Positions 7,870 through 16,535 of a stretch of 64,000 bases of DNA are shown piece after piece (positions within the stretch are counted from its first letter, which is position 1; each line of letters begins with the position of its first letter). The DNA is from Hyphococcus aureus (lineage in GTDB: Bacteria > Pseudomonadota > Alphaproteobacteria > Caulobacterales > Parvularculaceae), in assembly GCF_042643165.1 (NCBI RefSeq), contig NZ_JBHRSH010000001.1, forward strand, positions 496,001-560,000, read 5' to 3'. A program made the position numbers and the translations under genes. Below the pieces are notes generated by a model. The model saw only the letters and a list, made by a program, of their open reading frames with translations, did not search any database and had not been told where the DNA came from.

Positions 7870-9132
7870 TTAAGCGGTCATCACCTCTTTGTAGCGGTTC
7901 CAGAATGCGCGATTGGTCACCTCGTCAGTCACATGTGACTCCATTACGCCCATGCCGTTCTTATTTTCCCGACCCATACCCCGTCGAAGGTCAATTTCCA
8001 TGGGCAGTCCACTGAACGCCGCGTCCTGACGCTCGGTAATTACGCCGTCATCCGGAAGGAAGAAAGACGACGGGCCAAGCGCCGCCTCGCACAGCCGAAT
8101 AATGCGCGTGTTCATTTCGTCGGAAACGCCATCAAGAAGCATCGGCGTGTGCCGCTGCACTGTTTCGCCAACCTGATCGATTTCGTAGTAAACGACATTG
8201 GTTTCTGCGAGAAACAGGTTGGGGAAAATTAAAGCATGCGGCGGACCGTCATGAATAATCCGCGAGGCTCGATTATCCCCATAGGCCTCACGAAGCTGTT
8301 CGCAATACTCTTTCGCGAATGGCTTCATGGGCTTTTTATCGCTGTATCCAATCCATTCAAGGTCGCTCGAAAATCCTGCAGCGAGAAACAGCTCCGAGTG
8401 TCCATTGCCCCAATCGACCGCCGTTGTCTTTAACTCATCCTCACCGGCTAAAACCGCCTCATTATACCGGGACTCGATAGAGCGCGCGAGCGAGGCGTGA
8501 ACATAGTTCACATGATAACCGTCAATGTTATTTTCACACTGAAGTTTCCAGTTGGTCTTGTATAAAAATTTCGCCCAGCCTGCATCTAATCGGATGCTGC
8601 CGACTGGAGAACACTCTACCGCGCGATCTATCAGACTCGCGCCCTCACCCAGATAATCCATAAAATCGACTGGATTCGGATTGAGCGTTGCGAAGATAAA
8701 ACCCTTGTAGTTACCGACTGTCGCCTTCGGCAGGCATTTATGTTCAAGGCTTGCCGACCCGGTGCCATAGGGAACTGACTTCAGATCGCCATCGAGCCCG
8801 AACACCCAACCGTGATACCAGCAAGTTATTGCGCCGCGCACATTGCCTTTCTCTTCCTGGCACAGAAGCGTACCGCGGTGGGTGCACTTGTTAGAAATGA
8901 CGTTGACTTCGCCATCGCGGTTTCGGATTATGAGATATGGCTCTCTACCGATACTACGGCGCACATAATCTCCGGGCTGCGGCACTTCCGATTCGTGCGC
9001 AACGAAACTCCAACCGTCATGAAAAATTTTCTTGATCTCATCTTCGAAAATTCTTTCATCCTTGTAAACGCGGCTGTTTACGATTCCGTTGTTAACAATT
9101 GTCGAATAGTCAATAGCGTTCTGAATCCTCAT
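7870..9132 (-). CDS. Rieske ring-hydroxylating dioxygenase alpha subunit, module A (IpfA-like)
   Basis: The 420-residue catalytic subunit of a Rieske oxygenase. The Rieske centre is formed by Cys83/His85 (KCTHRGTLL) and Cys104/His107 (TCWYHGW). The mononuclear iron region reads ENNIDGYHVNYVH, giving bridging Asp204 and ligands His207 and His212. This D-G-Y-H form is typical of benzoate/toluate-type oxygenases rather than naphthalene types. Start ATG follows AAGGGG. First gene of the minus-strand module A, opposite a LysR gene. Gene order with thiolase and DUF35 matches ipfABDE, where the substrate is an aryl-acyl-CoA; that substrate assignment is inferred. Confidence 0.94.
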   Translation of the reverse strand: MRIQNAIDYSTIVNNGIVNSRVYKDERIFEDEIKKIFHDGWSFVAHESEVPQPGDYVRRSIGREPYLIIRNRDGEVNVISNKCTHRGTLLCQEEKGNVRGAITCWYHGWVFGLDGDLKSVPYGTGSASLEHKCLPKATVGNYKGFIFATLNPNPVDFMDYLGEGASLIDRAVECSPVGSIRLDAGWAKFLYKTNWKLQCENNIDGYHVNYVHASLARSIESRYNEAVLAGEDELKTTAVDWGNGHSELFLAAGFSSDLEWIGYSDKKPMKPFAKEYCEQLREAYGDNRASRIIHDGPPHALIFPNLFLAETNVVYYEIDQVGETVQRHTPMLLDGVSDEMNTRIIRLCEAALGPSSFFLPDDGVITERQDAAFSGLPMEIDLRRGMGRENKNGMGVMESHVTDEVTNRAFWNRYKEVMTA

Positions 9133-9191
9133 TGCGACGCCCCTTCTGTCCTTACGGTGTCATTTTGATGGAATGCCATAGTTCTCAATTT

Positions 9192-9210
9192 AATATGCAT
9201 ACACAATATT
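9192..9210. promoter_or_regulatory. Inverted repeat in the alpha-A/LysR divergent promoter region
   Basis: AATAT and ATATT flank 9 bases, containing a T-N11-A arrangement (T9196 to A9208) typical of LysR-type binding boxes. It lies 60-78 bases upstream of the alpha-A start and within the 216-bp AT-rich gap (9133-9348) shared with the divergent lysR gene. No convincing -35 hexamer was found beside it, as is common for activator-dependent promoters. Weak symmetry; treat as a candidate. Confidence 0.3.
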
Positions 9211-9348
9211 CTTGCTTTGTTTTCCTATCTGTCTTTAATTTGAGCACCGAGAGTTCCTTTTAATTTAGCCATTTGCAATCACCTAACCAACGACTACATG
9301 CGGCATTTACAGAATCTATTCCCAAGCCGATGAAAGTAAACAAGTCTG

Positions 9349-10386
9349 ATGCGGATAAATGATATTGACGAAACAAATATCAGGGGTTTGGACCTGAATT
9401 TATTGCGAGTATTCGACGCTGTGATACGCTTGGGTAGCGTCTCGCGAGCCGCAGAAGAACTCGGCATGACGCAACCGTCAACTAGTGGGCAGCTCGCCAA
9501 GCTCCGCGAAGCCCTGAGTGACCCGCTCTTTGTACGTGAAAGTCACGGCGTGGCGCCAACGCCGTTTTCAGAAAACCTTTATCCCTATGTCCGCGACGCG
9601 CTTGATACGATCGGGCGAGGCCTCAAAGACGTCCGGCAGTTTGACCCTCAAGCCGACAATCGCACATTCACAATTATCATGACGGATATTGGGGAGACGA
9701 CAATACTTCCGTCGATCATACGCGCTTTTTCACGCTTCAGTCCGTCGATATCTTTTCGGGCGATCAATCTCCCGACTCATGAAACGCCGGATGCCCTTAA
9801 GAGCGGACTTGCCGAACTCGCAATCGCATACATGCCCTATCTCGATATCGGATTTTTTCAGCGCAAACTTTTTTCGACCGATTACATCTGTCTGGCGCGG
9901 AACGGCCATCCAGAGGTGGCGAAAGGCGTTTCGATGGCGGCGTTCAAGGCCGCAGGTCACGTTGTCGCGGAAGCGCGCGGCACCGGGCACTTTTACCTGC
10001 TCGAACAGAATTTCGACGCGCTCGGCATCGACCGCAGGATAAAGGTGCGGGTTCCGAATTTTATGTCGATCCCTAATATCGTTTCAGGCACGGAGTTGTT
10101 AGCCACCGTGCCGCGAGCATTCGGCCTCGCCCTGAAAGACGGGCCGCCAAATTTGCGCGGTCACGAACATCCCATAAGATTGCCTTCGATCGACGTAAAA
10201 ATGCTGTGGCATGAACGGTTTCACAAGGACCCGGCTCATCGGTGGCTGCGAGAACAGATTTTTTCGGTCGTTCAGAACATCCGCTGGGACGACAGCGTCG
10301 AGAAATTTATGGGCGGCGCCAAGAAAAACCAGAAACGACCCGCCGTGGTAAAAAAGGCTAGTGGCGAGAAGGAGAAAAGAACCTGA
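9349..10386 (+). CDS. LysR-family regulator (NahR/NodD-like branch)
   Basis: A 345-residue LysR-type regulator. The N-terminal helix-turn-helix is clear (AVIRLGSVSRAAEELGMTQP, then LAKLREALSDPLFVR). The effector domain carries the NahR/LinR-type pattern FTIIMTDIGETTILPSII. The basic C-terminal tail (KKNQKRPAVVKKASGEKEK) is longer than usual. It diverges from the module A oxygenase operon and is directly followed by an SDR gene starting in the very next base after its stop, so it is likely the activator of module A and shares a transcript with the SDR. The effector is unknown. Confidence 0.9.
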   Translation: MRINDIDETNIRGLDLNLLRVFDAVIRLGSVSRAAEELGMTQPSTSGQLAKLREALSDPLFVRESHGVAPTPFSENLYPYVRDALDTIGRGLKDVRQFDPQADNRTFTIIMTDIGETTILPSIIRAFSRFSPSISFRAINLPTHETPDALKSGLAELAIAYMPYLDIGFFQRKLFSTDYICLARNGHPEVAKGVSMAAFKAAGHVVAEARGTGHFYLLEQNFDALGIDRRIKVRVPNFMSIPNIVSGTELLATVPRAFGLALKDGPPNLRGHEHPIRLPSIDVKMLWHERFHKDPAHRWLREQIFSVVQNIRWDDSVEKFMGGAKKNQKRPAVVKKASGEKEKRT

Positions 10387-11154
10387 ATGGCGGCTCTAAT
10401 TGAAAAAACAGGTCGGGCGGCAATTGTTACGGGATCGTCGCGCGGGATCGGCAATGCGATTGCGACTGAATTGGCGAACGCCGGCTATAATGTCGTGATT
10501 TCTTCTAGGCGCGCCGCCGCCTGCGAAGCCGCCGCTAATCAGATCAATAAGGAGCAAGGCCGCGTTGTCGCCATTCCATTCGACGCCGACATTGCTGATA
10601 AACAGGCGTTGCAAGATCTAGTAGAGGCCGCCGCCGCTACTTTCGGACGACTTGACTGTGTCGTCTGCAATGCCGCTTCCTCGCCCTATTTTGGTCCGCT
10701 GCGCGACGCTCCCGATAAGGACTTCGACGCGCTGCTAAAAAATAACATTCTCTCTGCGCACTGGCTTACCCGTTTTTCGGCCCCACATATGGAGCGTATC
10801 GGCGGCGGCTCGATCATCTATATCGCTTCAATTGGCGGACTCCGCGCCTATGATCATATCGGCGCTTATTCCGCTTCGAAGGCGGCGATGCTCCAACTGG
10901 CGCGCAATTACGCTCGTGAACTGGGCCCGAGCAATATCAGAGTCAATGCAATTTCGCCCGGCGTGATCGAAACCGATTTTTCAAAATCAACGATCGCCAA
11001 CCCGAAACTGAAGACCGCTTTTGAACGTGAAACCTTTATCGGACGCCTTGGTTTGCCCGAGGACATAGCGCCGATGGCGGTATTTCTGGCCGGCCCGGGC
11101 TCCTCTTTTTTAACTGGCCAAAATATTATTATTGACGGCGGAGCATCGGTCTAG
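10387..11154 (+). CDS. Short-chain dehydrogenase/reductase
   Basis: A 255-residue classical SDR. It shows the NAD(P) motif TGSSRGIG, the N-A-A-S structural motif, catalytic Ser in IYIASIGG and Y-x-x-x-K (AYSASKAAM), followed by the family end DGGASV. The ATG abuts the lysR stop with no gap. Possible roles are dehydrogenation of a ring cis-diol (as BenD/XylL do) or of a 3-hydroxyacyl-CoA; the sequence alone does not decide. If the thiolase/DUF35 pair releases a catechol directly from the diol-CoA, no diol dehydrogenase is needed, which favours a beta-oxidation role. Confidence 0.88.
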   Translation: MAALIEKTGRAAIVTGSSRGIGNAIATELANAGYNVVISSRRAAACEAAANQINKEQGRVVAIPFDADIADKQALQDLVEAAAATFGRLDCVVCNAASSPYFGPLRDAPDKDFDALLKNNILSAHWLTRFSAPHMERIGGGSIIYIASIGGLRAYDHIGAYSASKAAMLQLARNYARELGPSNIRVNAISPGVIETDFSKSTIANPKLKTAFERETFIGRLGLPEDIAPMAVFLAGPGSSFLTGQNIIIDGGASV

Positions 11155-11384
11155 CAGCTCCGTTTGTGATCTTAGCCATTAATGCATTGCTGCACTGCGG
11201 CAAAGATTTCCAACCCACGGGAATATATTCCTTGCGCGCAGGCGCCGAAACTCAGTCCAGCGGAATACTCGAGATCGATATTCGCCTTCCAGATATCAGT
11301 TATGTGAACTCACCTCTTGTGATTTATTTTTAATCCGTACCAATATTATTAACGGCGCAATTACAACAAAACAAAACGCGCCTT

Positions 11385-11412
11385 AGCTACGCTTTGGTCA
11401 GCTACGCTTTGG
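11385..11412 (+). repeat. Tandem direct repeat upstream of TonB receptor 1
   Basis: AGCTACGCTTTGG occurs twice with a 15-base period, ending in the Shine-Dalgarno region (GGGAGGA) of the receptor gene. It lies at the end of the 268-base gap 11155-11422, which otherwise holds AT-rich sequence and no reading frame I can support. It may be a small duplication or a leader element. Confidence 0.5.
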
Positions 11413-11422
11413 GAGGATAAAG

Positions 11423-13714
11423 GTGGAAAAGCCGCAAATGGGGTCTGTTATTAAATTACGTCGTCGGCGCTTGGGGCTTTATATTGCCGGCTCTGTGTTG
11501 GTTTATAATTTGGGATCCGGTCTCACGCCAGCGCAAGCACAAGCCACGGACGCGCTTCGTGATTCTATTGTTGTTACCGCAACCAAGAAATCTGAGGCCG
11601 AAGATGTGCAAAGTGTGCCGCTTGCGGTGACTGCTTATGGCGAAGCCCAGCTAGACGCCTATTTCGTCAAAGATATATCTGATATCAGCTTTAGCCAACC
11701 GAATGTAACACTTGAGAACATTAACTCTGTCGGCGGCGCCTTAAACTTTTCTATTCGTGGTCTGGGCGTAAATAGTTCGATTCCCTCAATCGACCCTGCA
11801 GTCGGCGTATTTGTCGATGGCGTTTATCTCGGTATCACGACAGGCGCCACATTCGATACTTTCGACCTCGAGGGCATAGAAATCCTCCGCGGGCCTCAGG
11901 GTGTATTGTTTGGCCGCAACGTGACTGGCGGTGCGGTGCTGATCAATACGAAGCGCCCCTCAGATGAATTTGAATTCAAAGCAAAAGGTCAATGGGAAAC
12001 AGGTTTGAATCAAGTCTACCAGGCAGCCGTTTCCGGTCCGGTGATACCAGGGGTACTGAATGCGAAAATTTCTGGCATGTTCAACGACGACCAGGGCTGG
12101 TTCACCAATCTCGCCACTGGAGAAAAGTTTAACCCGGGCCAGTCATTTTCAATCCGGCCTTCAGTAGAGCTGACGCTCGGCGATTCCTTTGACCTTTACG
12201 TCCGCTATGAACATGGCGAAACGGAAGACGGCCATGGCGTTGGACAAAACCGTGCGCTCTATGATCGCGAGACATTCGATCTTGAAATCGGCAACCCGGG
12301 CTTCTTAAGCCAAGAATGGGACATGGTGACTGCGGAAGCAAATCTGGATGTCGCCTTTGGCGACGGCACGATTACCAATATATTCGGATGGCGCCGATTT
12401 AACTCCCGTTCGATTTTCGACCCCGACAGCACCGCCGTCGATTATTTTAAGTTCGGCGAATACACTGAGCAAGACCAGATCAGTAACGAACTGCGATATG
12501 CTGGGACGTTTAGCGACGTCGTGGAACTGACACTTGGGCTTTACTATTTCAGTCAGGATGTTCTTTACGAGGAGGTCCGATTTCTTTTTCAGGACCCGAT
12601 ACTTGCGCCAGGACAAGCCATGGGAACGATCCCGGGACCGCTTTCGTTTTACGGCGGCGGCATTCAGGATCATAAGACCTATGGCGTATTCGGCCATGTT
12701 GATGTTGCTTTGACCCCAACCTTGTCTCTTCTTTTGGGCCTGCGATATTCTTATGAAGAAAAGAGCGTCAACATCGCAACAATCTTACCGGGGCCACCGT
12801 CTCCGAATGACTTCGACATCCCACCGGGCGCGTGCAACCTCCCAGCTGGCGATTGCGTATTCAACGTCAATGCCGACCCCGCCTTCGATCCCGAAGAGGA
12901 TTTCTCGGCGCTGAGCCCGAAGATCGGTTTCCAGTGGAACTTTCATGAAAACGCGCAAACCTATTTTCACTGGTCGCGCGGCAACCGGTCGGGCGGTTAC
13001 AACCTGCGAAATACGTCGCCCGTGGCGCTGCCGGGTCCGTTCGATCAGGAAACGATTGATGCATTCGAACTGGGCATGAAAACGCAAACCCTCTCGGGCC
13101 GCGCCACCTTGAATGCCGCCGTCTATTGGAACACCATCAAGGATATGCAACGGGAAGTTATTTTTCCCGATCCTGTCAGCGGTCTGATCCAGATCATTGC
13201 AAACACCGCAGATGCTCGCGTTCGTGGATTCGAAGTCGATGGGCAGTTCTTCGTTACTGATAATTTCGTCCTTACCGGATTTGCCGGTCACACAGACGCC
13301 GAATACACCGAGGTGTTGTTTGATATCACCCAGGACGGGTCAGTTGATGACGTTGATCTTAATCTGGAACTGCCTCGCGCACCGAAGTGGACGTTCGGTG
13401 TAGGCGCTATCCTGGACCTTCCGGTAAGCGACATTGGCAATGCGACAGCGCGAGTGAACTTTAGTCATCGCGATACGTCATTTTATTCCGACAACAACAT
13501 TGGCGTGCTGAGCCCGGGAGATATTTTGAACGCATCCATCAGCTTCTCTCCGAATAATGAAAATGTCCGCTTCTCCGTATACGGGAAGAACCTGCTTAAT
13601 GACGTGACGGAAGGTTCTGAGAATCCGCTTGGGTTTCCGCCGGGTCAACAAGGCACCTATGCGGGTTTAAACAAGGGTCGCGTGATCGGCGGCGAGCTCA
13701 TGGTTACTTTCTAG
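11423..13714 (+). CDS. TonB-dependent outer-membrane receptor 1
   Basis: A 763-residue receptor. A signal peptide ending A-Q-A is followed by a TonB-box-like segment (DSIVVTATKK), the plug domain (FSIRGLGVNSS, VFVDGVYLG, EILRGPQGVLFGRNVTGGAV) and a 22-strand barrel ending in Phe. GTG start is chosen because GGGAGGATAAAG precedes it. Residues 634-648 form an EF-hand/dockerin-like loop (DITQDGSVDDVDLNL), and a C-x6-C pair occurs in a probable surface loop (ACNLPAGDC). It is a close paralogue of the receptor at 21190-23448. Likely role: energised uptake of the hydrophobic or aromatic acid substrate. Confidence 0.95.
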   Translation: MEKPQMGSVIKLRRRRLGLYIAGSVLVYNLGSGLTPAQAQATDALRDSIVVTATKKSEAEDVQSVPLAVTAYGEAQLDAYFVKDISDISFSQPNVTLENINSVGGALNFSIRGLGVNSSIPSIDPAVGVFVDGVYLGITTGATFDTFDLEGIEILRGPQGVLFGRNVTGGAVLINTKRPSDEFEFKAKGQWETGLNQVYQAAVSGPVIPGVLNAKISGMFNDDQGWFTNLATGEKFNPGQSFSIRPSVELTLGDSFDLYVRYEHGETEDGHGVGQNRALYDRETFDLEIGNPGFLSQEWDMVTAEANLDVAFGDGTITNIFGWRRFNSRSIFDPDSTAVDYFKFGEYTEQDQISNELRYAGTFSDVVELTLGLYYFSQDVLYEEVRFLFQDPILAPGQAMGTIPGPLSFYGGGIQDHKTYGVFGHVDVALTPTLSLLLGLRYSYEEKSVNIATILPGPPSPNDFDIPPGACNLPAGDCVFNVNADPAFDPEEDFSALSPKIGFQWNFHENAQTYFHWSRGNRSGGYNLRNTSPVALPGPFDQETIDAFELGMKTQTLSGRATLNAAVYWNTIKDMQREVIFPDPVSGLIQIIANTADARVRGFEVDGQFFVTDNFVLTGFAGHTDAEYTEVLFDITQDGSVDDVDLNLELPRAPKWTFGVGAILDLPVSDIGNATARVNFSHRDTSFYSDNNIGVLSPGDILNASISFSPNNENVRFSVYGKNLLNDVTEGSENPLGFPPGQQGTYAGLNKGRVIGGELMVTF

Positions 13715-13805
13715 GGGGCGCTTCGGCTGCTTCCTTAGCTTATTTATATGCCGCCGCCCAGCACGCGATATGGGACGGCGACAGCGCCAAACAACGGAAA
13801 TGTGA

Positions 13806-15374
13806 ATGCTACGAGACAATTTACGCCGCTGCGCAGCGCATTACCCGGATAAGATTGCCTTTTATCAGGGCGAACGCACCATTACGTGGTCGGAGATATA
13901 TCGCCGGTCCCTCGCCCTCGCCGGCGCCCTTCAGGCGCGCGGTGTCCAGCCAGGCGATCGCGTTGCCATTCTGTCCAAAGAATGCATAGAGATATATGAG
14001 CACTTTTTCGCCTGTATGATCGTCGGCGCAGTCCGCGTAGGCGTAAACTGGCGGTACAGCGCGCGCGAAATGCTCCATGTCCTGAAGAACAGCAGCGTCA
14101 CAGTCTGCGTTATTCAAGACGCGTGCCGACCGTTAATCGAGCCCCGCAGCGACGAGTTGAAAGCATTGTCCCTCGATGTCATCGGGCTCGGCGGTGATCA
14201 TGGCTACGACGTGGATTACGAGTTCCTTATCAAGAATGCTCCGGATTTCATCACGACTGAATTCGCCGAAGAGGCGCCTCTTCTGCACACATATACGTCG
14301 GGCGCCACGGCGCATCCCAAAGCCGTTATCCTGTCCCACAAAGCGATCCTTACTGAAATCACCTACGCGCCCCACTATTACGGCATATCCGCGAACGACC
14401 GGTACTATATGCCTGCGCAATCGGCGTGGGTCGCCGTTGCCGGCGGCATATTTGGCCTTGCGGCCGGTTCGGGAACAATTATTCCGACGGACGTATTCGA
14501 CGTTGCGAGTTGTGTTGACGACATCAACAGGCACAAAGCAACGGTCGCGCTGTTCGTTCCAGCAATGATACCGACGGTACTCGATTATCTTCAGGATAAC
14601 GACCTCGCACTCCCTTCTCTGCGAACGATTGCTTATGGATCTGCCCCGGCGACGCCGGCGTTGATACGGCGCACTGTCGATACCCTGGGCGTTAATCTCG
14701 TTCAACTTTACGGGATGACCGAGTGCGTTGCCTGGGCCTGCTTTCTCCAACCGGACGACCACAAACGGGCCCTCGCCGGCGAGGAACACATTTTGCGTTC
14801 GTCTGGCCGGTTTGCGGCGTTCGTCGACTACAAAATCTGCAACGACGATGGCGAGGCGCTTCCCATGGACGAGGCGGGCGTTATCTACCTCAAAGGCGAT
14901 ACGATTATGAGCGGCTACCTCAACCAGCCGGAAGAAACGGCGGACGTGTTGAGCGCCGATGGCTGGTTGAAAACAAACGACATCGGCCGCGTTGACGAGA
15001 ACGGGTATGTATATCTTCTTGACCGCCGTAACTTTCTCATCAATACCGGCGGCGTAAATGTCTTTCCCGCGCAGGTTGAGGCGGTGCTTGCCGAAATCGA
15101 AATTGTTGCTGAATCGTCCGTCGTTGGCGTTCCCCATCCGCGCTGGGACGAAGCCGTTGTCGCCGCTGTTGTTTTGCGAAAGGGGATTCAGTTGAACGAG
15201 ACGGACTGTATCACTGCGCTAAACGCTCATTGCTTCGAAAATCTTAGCAAGCAGGAATGCCCGAAGCATTTTATCTTCATGGATGAATTGCCGCGCACCA
15301 TCACTGGAAAATTGCAAAAACGCGATCTCAAAACATATATTTCCGACAATGTCGCGCTTCCATGGGATCAATAA
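13806..15374 (+). CDS. Acyl-CoA synthetase (AMP-forming), module A ligase (IpfF-like)
   Basis: A 522-residue ANL-superfamily ligase. It contains YGMTE, the hinge region TNDIGRVDENGYVYLLDRRN, and the C-terminal lysine motif TITGKLQKRDL. Its phosphate loop is aberrant: TSGATAHPKA (residues 164-173) instead of TSGTTGxPKG. It is a paralogue of the ligase at 37141-38808, sharing ECIE-YEHFFACM and VGVN-RY signatures. It would activate an aromatic carboxylic acid to its CoA thioester before ring dioxygenation. The gene follows TonB receptor 1 on the plus strand after 91 bases without recognisable genes. Confidence 0.9.
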   Translation: MLRDNLRRCAAHYPDKIAFYQGERTITWSEIYRRSLALAGALQARGVQPGDRVAILSKECIEIYEHFFACMIVGAVRVGVNWRYSAREMLHVLKNSSVTVCVIQDACRPLIEPRSDELKALSLDVIGLGGDHGYDVDYEFLIKNAPDFITTEFAEEAPLLHTYTSGATAHPKAVILSHKAILTEITYAPHYYGISANDRYYMPAQSAWVAVAGGIFGLAAGSGTIIPTDVFDVASCVDDINRHKATVALFVPAMIPTVLDYLQDNDLALPSLRTIAYGSAPATPALIRRTVDTLGVNLVQLYGMTECVAWACFLQPDDHKRALAGEEHILRSSGRFAAFVDYKICNDDGEALPMDEAGVIYLKGDTIMSGYLNQPEETADVLSADGWLKTNDIGRVDENGYVYLLDRRNFLINTGGVNVFPAQVEAVLAEIEIVAESSVVGVPHPRWDEAVVAAVVLRKGIQLNETDCITALNAHCFENLSKQECPKHFIFMDELPRTITGKLQKRDLKTYISDNVALPWDQ

Positions 15375-15506
15375 TACTGTTTCTAAATTGTGCAGGGTTT
15401 TATTTCTTTATGTTAAGTGCAATGACATTCAACACTATTCGCACTGTCGTGTGATGAATAGGTTGCTCCTTGCGCTCGCCTCCCTGGCTTGGCGGGGCCG
15501 CCCCCG

Positions 15507-16421
15507 ATGACGCCTTCTCTGGACGGCAGCGAACCGAAAACGATAGCCGTGACCTCATTTGACGGGTGTACGCTTGTGGCCAATCTGTTTGGCCGCATGG
15601 ATAAAGGCGCGATCATTCTTTCGCCGGGCGGCGGCCAGACACGCCACGCATGGTCTGGCGCCGCAATCGCCTTCGCACGAGAGGGTCATTTTGTTCTCTG
15701 CGCCGATTTGCGCGGACACGGAGACAGCGACCGCGCGCCGGACGGGGCCTATTCTTATCACGATTACGCGCAGGATGCGCTCGTTCTCAGCGACTGGGTG
15801 GAAAGCCAAACCGGGGTCAAGCCACATTTCATCGGCGCGTCGCTCGGCGGCGTCGCCGCACTCATGGCAGCGGGCAAAATCCGTCAAGACGGATTTGCCT
15901 CTCTCACGCTTGTTGATGTCGCCCCAAAGATCAGCGAACACGGGTTCGGCTTGATTCGAAATTTCATGCTCGACACCGCAAAAAACGGATTTGAAAATGT
16001 AAGCGAGGCAGCCGCTTTCCTTTCAAAACACTTTCCACGACCTAACGCCGAAAATCGGTCGTCGGGCGGATCCAGCGGTTTGCAGAAGAATTTGCGTCAG
16101 GGCGAAGACGGGAGGTGGAGATGGCATTGGGATCCGGCTTTTGTCGAAACGCTTTACCTGGAGCCCGAGGAATTTGAGCGCGAACTGACTGAAGCGGCAA
16201 AGAATCTGATTATTCCTGTTCATTTCATGCGCGCCGGAAACAGTGAACTTGTCACCCAAGAGGCTGCGGCGCATTTCCGCGATATTGCACCCCATATCTA
16301 TTTTACGGAGATAAAGGGCGCTCAGCACATGGTTACCGGTGATCAGAACGACATTTTCGTCAATGCGGCGCTTGAATATCTCGCACGCCCCGAACTACGC
16401 CGCACCCCCGCGGGAAAATAG
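15507..16421 (+). CDS. Alpha/beta-hydrolase fold protein
   Basis: A 304-residue alpha/beta hydrolase. It has the oxyanion region SPGGGQTRHAW, the D-L-R-G-H-G-D-S loop, the nucleophile elbow GASLGG and a late histidine in KGAQHMV, so the triad appears intact. The ATG at 15507 is preferred over a TTG at 15489; the ribosome site is poor either way. It closes the plus-strand series lysR-SDR-receptor-ligase-hydrolase. It could be an esterase, a thioesterase or a ring-fission product hydrolase; it is clearly different from the dedicated meta-cleavage hydrolase at 30535-31359. Confidence 0.82.
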   Translation: MTPSLDGSEPKTIAVTSFDGCTLVANLFGRMDKGAIILSPGGGQTRHAWSGAAIAFAREGHFVLCADLRGHGDSDRAPDGAYSYHDYAQDALVLSDWVESQTGVKPHFIGASLGGVAALMAAGKIRQDGFASLTLVDVAPKISEHGFGLIRNFMLDTAKNGFENVSEAAAFLSKHFPRPNAENRSSGGSSGLQKNLRQGEDGRWRWHWDPAFVETLYLEPEEFERELTEAAKNLIIPVHFMRAGNSELVTQEAAAHFRDIAPHIYFTEIKGAQHMVTGDQNDIFVNAALEYLARPELRRTPAGK

Positions 16422-16535
16422 TGCGTGATGCAAAAAAGTAGGAGCCGGTTATTTGCAAAGTCACGCGACAATTTAATAATTCATAGCAATTAATCGATTC
16501 CGGTTATTCGCACTTTGCCCTAGCTGGCCCGCGCT

